Of a stretch of 64,000 bases of DNA, positions 61,489 to 64,000 are shown piece by piece. The DNA is from Arthrobacter sp. zg-Y238 (lineage in GTDB: Bacteria; Actinomycetota; Actinomycetes; Actinomycetales; Micrococcaceae), in assembly GCF_024385525.1 (NCBI RefSeq), contig NZ_JANFLU010000012.1, positions 1-64,000 of the forward strand. The letters are read 5' to 3'. A program made the translations under genes and the position numbers. Numbering within the stretch: the first letter of the stretch is position 1; every line of letters starts with the position of its first letter. The notes under the pieces are model-generated. The model saw nothing but the letters and a program-made list of their open reading frames with translations. It was not told the DNA's origin and ran no database searches.

Positions 61489-62181
61489 CTAGAAGGGGGC
61501 GGTACCGGACCTGTCGATGAACGTGCCGGTGGGGCCGGAGCCGCCGCGGGTGGCCAGCTCCACGATGGCGTCCGTTCCCTCGCGTATTGTCTGGGTGCCC
61601 TGCCGCCCGTTGAAATCAGTGGCGGTGTAGCCGGGGTCCGCAGCATTGATGCGGAGCTCCGGGAACGCCTTGGCGTATTGCACGGTCAGCATGGTGACGG
61701 CGGACTTGGAGGAGGTGTAGAGCGGCATCACCACGGTGGACTCGACGCGCTCCGGGTCGTGCGCAAAGCCGAAGGAGCCCACTCCGCTGGTGACGTTCAC
61801 AACCGTTCCCTCGGCGGACCCCCGCAGGAGCGGCAGGAAAGCGTGCATCACGCGGACAATGCCCACCACATTGGTGCCGTATACCGCCTCTGCGTCCGCT
61901 GCCGTCAGTTCCTCCGCCGGGGCGTAGGGTCCGGGAATGCCTGCGTTGTTGACCAGGACGTCCAAGCCGCCGGCAGCTGCCACGGTCTTGGCTGCGGTCT
62001 CCACAGAGGACTCATCGGTGACATCGAGCTGGACGAACGTGCCGCCGAGTGCTTCGGCCGCTTCCCGCCCGCGGATTTCATCGCGCGCCCCCATCCAGAC
62101 GGTATGCCCCGCCTCGAGGAGACGGCGTGCTGTTTCATAACCCAGGCCTTTGTTGGCGCCGGTAATCAGTGTTGTTGTCAT
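61489..62181 (-). CDS. Short-chain dehydrogenase/reductase
   Basis: 230 residues. Cofactor loop TGANKGLG, NNAG motif and active-site S...Y-x3-K in YTSSKSAVTML. Divergent from an HTH regulator across about 100 bases, which probably controls it. Substrate unknown; resembles the carbonyl-reductase-like SDRs often paired with such regulators. Confidence 0.92.
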   Translation of the reverse strand: MTTTLITGANKGLGYETARRLLEAGHTVWMGARDEIRGREAAEALGGTFVQLDVTDESSVETAAKTVAAAGGLDVLVNNAGIPGPYAPAEELTAADAEAVYGTNVVGIVRVMHAFLPLLRGSAEGTVVNVTSGVGSFGFAHDPERVESTVVMPLYTSSKSAVTMLTVQYAKAFPELRINAADPGYTATDFNGRQGTQTIREGTDAIVELATRGGSGPTGTFIDRSGTAPF

Positions 62182-62282
62182 GGCTTTAGTCTTGGCCCGC
62201 TGCGGACTGATGTCGTGGCACGGGCCAGCATATGGACTGTCAGGGCCACCCAGAACCGGTTTGCGGCTGGCAGACTCTCTCC

Positions 62283-63149
62283 ATGCAGGATTCTGATTTG
62301 GGTGCCATTCTCCGTTCCTGGCGTGACCGCCTGCAGCCGGCGGACGCGGGCCTGCCCGTCTACGGGTTCAGGCGGGCGCCGGGGCTGAAGCGGGAGGAGC
62401 TGGCCCAGCTGGCAGGTGTCAGTGTTGACTACCTGGTGCGCCTTGAGCAGGGCCGTGCCCGCCGGCCCTCCGCCCAGGTGGCGGCGGCACTGGCACGTGC
62501 GCTGCAGCTGAGCGACGCCGAACGCTCCCATCTCTTCGAGATTTCCGGGCTGCTTCCGCCCGGGCCCGGAGAAGTTCCGACGCATATCCCGCCCAGCGTG
62601 CAGCGGTTGGTGGCGCGGCTCGGTGAAGTACCGGTGGCCGTATTCACTGCCGCCTGGGACCTGCTCTCCTTCAGTCCGCTGTGGGCGGCGCTTCTCGGGG
62701 AGCCCGCCCCGCCCGACAAGGGCCGTCCCAATCTCCTGCGCTCGCACTTTGCCGGGAGAACGCTGGGCAGCAGCGGAATACGGATCATCTGTCCGGAGGG
62801 CAGCCTGGAGATCTTTGAAGCCTCCCTGGTGTCGGACCTGCGCCGTGCTTACGGACGGTACCCGCATGACCACAGGGTGCAGGAGCTGATTGCTGATCTG
62901 ACTGCGTCCAGTGAGCGTTTCCGTGCACTGTGGGACAGCGGAACCGTCAGCGAGCACCAGTCCGAAATGAAAGTGGTGCAGAACGCTGTCGTCGGGGATG
63001 TGGAGCTGGACTGCGACATTTTCACCGTGGCTGGCACGGACCTGCACATTGTCGCCTACACCGCCGCCGCCGGATCCGAAGCGGCAGGGAAACTCGATTT
63101 CCTGCGCGTCTCGGCTGTCGCGGCCACAGCACTTCCGCTGGGTGCGTGA
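62283..63149 (+). CDS. XRE/MmyB-like transcriptional regulator
   Basis: 288 residues. The N-terminal HTH covers about 10-70 (RRAPGLKREELAQLAGVSVD, then RLEQGRARRPSAQVAAAL), followed by a MmyB-like ligand-binding domain (about 105-280, with WDLLSFSPLWAALLG). This type typically senses a fatty acyl or similar small ligand. Start 62283 is set by the domain; upstream codons lack a ribosome-binding site. Divergent from the SDR gene. Confidence 0.92.
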   Translation: MQDSDLGAILRSWRDRLQPADAGLPVYGFRRAPGLKREELAQLAGVSVDYLVRLEQGRARRPSAQVAAALARALQLSDAERSHLFEISGLLPPGPGEVPTHIPPSVQRLVARLGEVPVAVFTAAWDLLSFSPLWAALLGEPAPPDKGRPNLLRSHFAGRTLGSSGIRIICPEGSLEIFEASLVSDLRRAYGRYPHDHRVQELIADLTASSERFRALWDSGTVSEHQSEMKVVQNAVVGDVELDCDIFTVAGTDLHIVAYTAAAGSEAAGKLDFLRVSAVAATALPLGA

Positions 63150-63178
63150 CCGCTCCTTGCCCGACTGCGGTGCGGCTG

Positions 63179-64000
63179 TCACCATCCGCCGCGCGTAGGC
63201 GTGTGCCCCTTCCGCGCGTCGTCGGGCATGGCCATTTCGGCCCGCAGGCCCAGCAGCCGGATCGGCCGGCCGGGTTCGATGGCGCCGGAGAGATCCAGGG
63301 CCCGGGCGAGGACGTCCTCCCGGTCGAAGGTCTCCGGGATCTTCCGCGCATGCGTCTTTGTGGTGAACGGCGCGTACCGGACCTTGAGGGTCAGCCCGAT
63401 CACCGGCCGCCCTTCGGCCGCCACGTCCTTCAGGACCTGCGCGGTCAGCTCGCGGACGGCGTCGTTCACTTGGGCCGGCTCGGTGAGGTCCTGCTGGAAG
63501 GTGGTTTCCCGGCTGTGCCCGCGGGCCACCCACGGGGTGTCGTCCACAACGCTGCTGCCGTCCCCGCGCCCGAGTTCGTTGTACCAGGGGCCCATCTTCG
63601 GTCCGAACTCCGGAACCAGCGTCTGCGGATCGGCCGCGGCGAGCTCGGCAACAGTATTAATCCCCAGCTTCGCCAGCCGGCCGGAGATCTTGCTCCCGAC
63701 ACCCCACAGCTCCTTGGTGGGCCGCTCGCCCATGAAATCAAGCCAGTTCGCGGTGGTGAGGCGGAAGACGCCGGCGGGCTTGCCGAAGTCCGTGGCGTTT
63801 TTGGCACGGATCAGGGTGTCGCCGATGCCCACGCTGCAGTGCAGCTGCGTGCGTTCCAGGACGTCGGCCTGGAGCTGCCGGGCGTAGGATTCCGGATCTT
63901 CCGTCTCCACCCCCACGAAGGCCTCATCCCAGCCCAGGACCTGCACGACGGCGCCGGGCTGGGCGCGCAGGGTAGCCATCACCGCGTCCGACGCCTCGAG
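63179..64000 (-). CDS. dinB: DNA polymerase IV (Y family), partial at right edge
   Basis: The frame stays open to the window edge, so the N-terminal part is missing. The metal-binding region appears as LGWDEAFVGV (the usual form is S-x-D-E-A-F), followed by the family segments KNATDFGKPAGVF, LWGVGSKISGRLAKLG (helix-hairpin-helix) and the C-terminal little-finger domain. It should carry out error-prone translesion DNA synthesis. The 3' end is convergent with the HTH regulator. Confidence 0.9.
   Translation of the reverse strand, partial: LEASDAVMATLRAQPGAVVQVLGWDEAFVGVETEDPESYARQLQADVLERTQLHCSVGIGDTLIRAKNATDFGKPAGVFRLTTANWLDFMGERPTKELWGVGSKISGRLAKLGINTVAELAAADPQTLVPEFGPKMGPWYNELGRGDGSSVVDDTPWVARGHSRETTFQQDLTEPAQVNDAVRELTAQVLKDVAAEGRPVIGLTLKVRYAPFTTKTHARKIPETFDREDVLARALDLSGAIEPGRPIRLLGLRAEMAMPDDARKGHTPTRGGW

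Noticed and set aside
61170-61646. Minus-strand 158-codon frame in the gap before the SDR gene
   Set aside because: Pro/Ser/Arg-rich with no motif, and it overlaps the true SDR gene end in another frame.

Overview
The window looks like a chromosomal segment of a high-GC actinobacterium of the Micrococcaceae, most like Arthrobacter or a close relative. The reasons are high GC with strong third-position bias, a DUF222/HNH endonuclease gene, Arthrobacter-type 23S-5S spacer sequence at the left edge, the SCO1664/DUF3090/MSMEG_4193 gene trio, and many ATGA-coupled genes. It begins just downstream of a 23S rRNA gene and ends inside a DNA polymerase IV gene.

Layout. 0-1.8 kb: rRNA spacer, two identical tandem 5S rRNA genes, a TMEM175-like channel gene and tRNA-Ser(GGA). 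1.8-7.1 kb: a MacB/FtsX-type ABC exporter divergent from a histidine kinase/response regulator pair. 7.2-10.9 kb: a compact lipid-type operon (YX6K enoyl reductase-like SDR, acyl-CoA synthetase, KAS II). 10.9-14.3 kb: envelope genes (an anchored protein with two diverged copies of one domain, a PAP2 phosphatase, a DsbA-like lipoprotein). 14.4-20.2 kb: regulators, small enzymes, the HNH gene and an MpaB-family oxygenase.

20.0-33.6 kb is the accessory, defence-like part. On the minus strand a putative HEPN protein precedes an OLD-family ATPase/TOPRIM nuclease and then jetA-jetB-jetC (mksF-E-B), coupled by ATGA overlaps. No jetD/mksG is visible. A 64-residue membrane protein sits where jetD usually follows jetC. 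Next come a decayed, internally deleted copy of the SCO1664/DUF3090 pair, a poxB-like gene, and two unknown genes separated and bounded by terminator-like hairpins.

33.6-46.9 kb is mostly metabolic: an MHS transporter with argE, a complete tctCBA tricarboxylate transporter, the intact SCO1664/DUF3090/phosphomutase trio, a PadR-HAAS pair, a MerR regulator and small enzymes. 46.9-64 kb holds transporters with LysR control, two lipoproteins (DUF3500, DUF3060), a fatty-acid desaturase and a flavin monooxygenase-SDR operon. That operon lies between an intact membrane-protein gene and a decayed fragment of the same gene. After it come PhzF, a cNMP-binding thioredoxin-reductase-like protein lacking its CxxC, an amino acid permease, an SDR/HTH divergent pair and a partial dinB.

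All calls come from reading the sequence. Family names rest on recognised motifs and layout, not on database searches.
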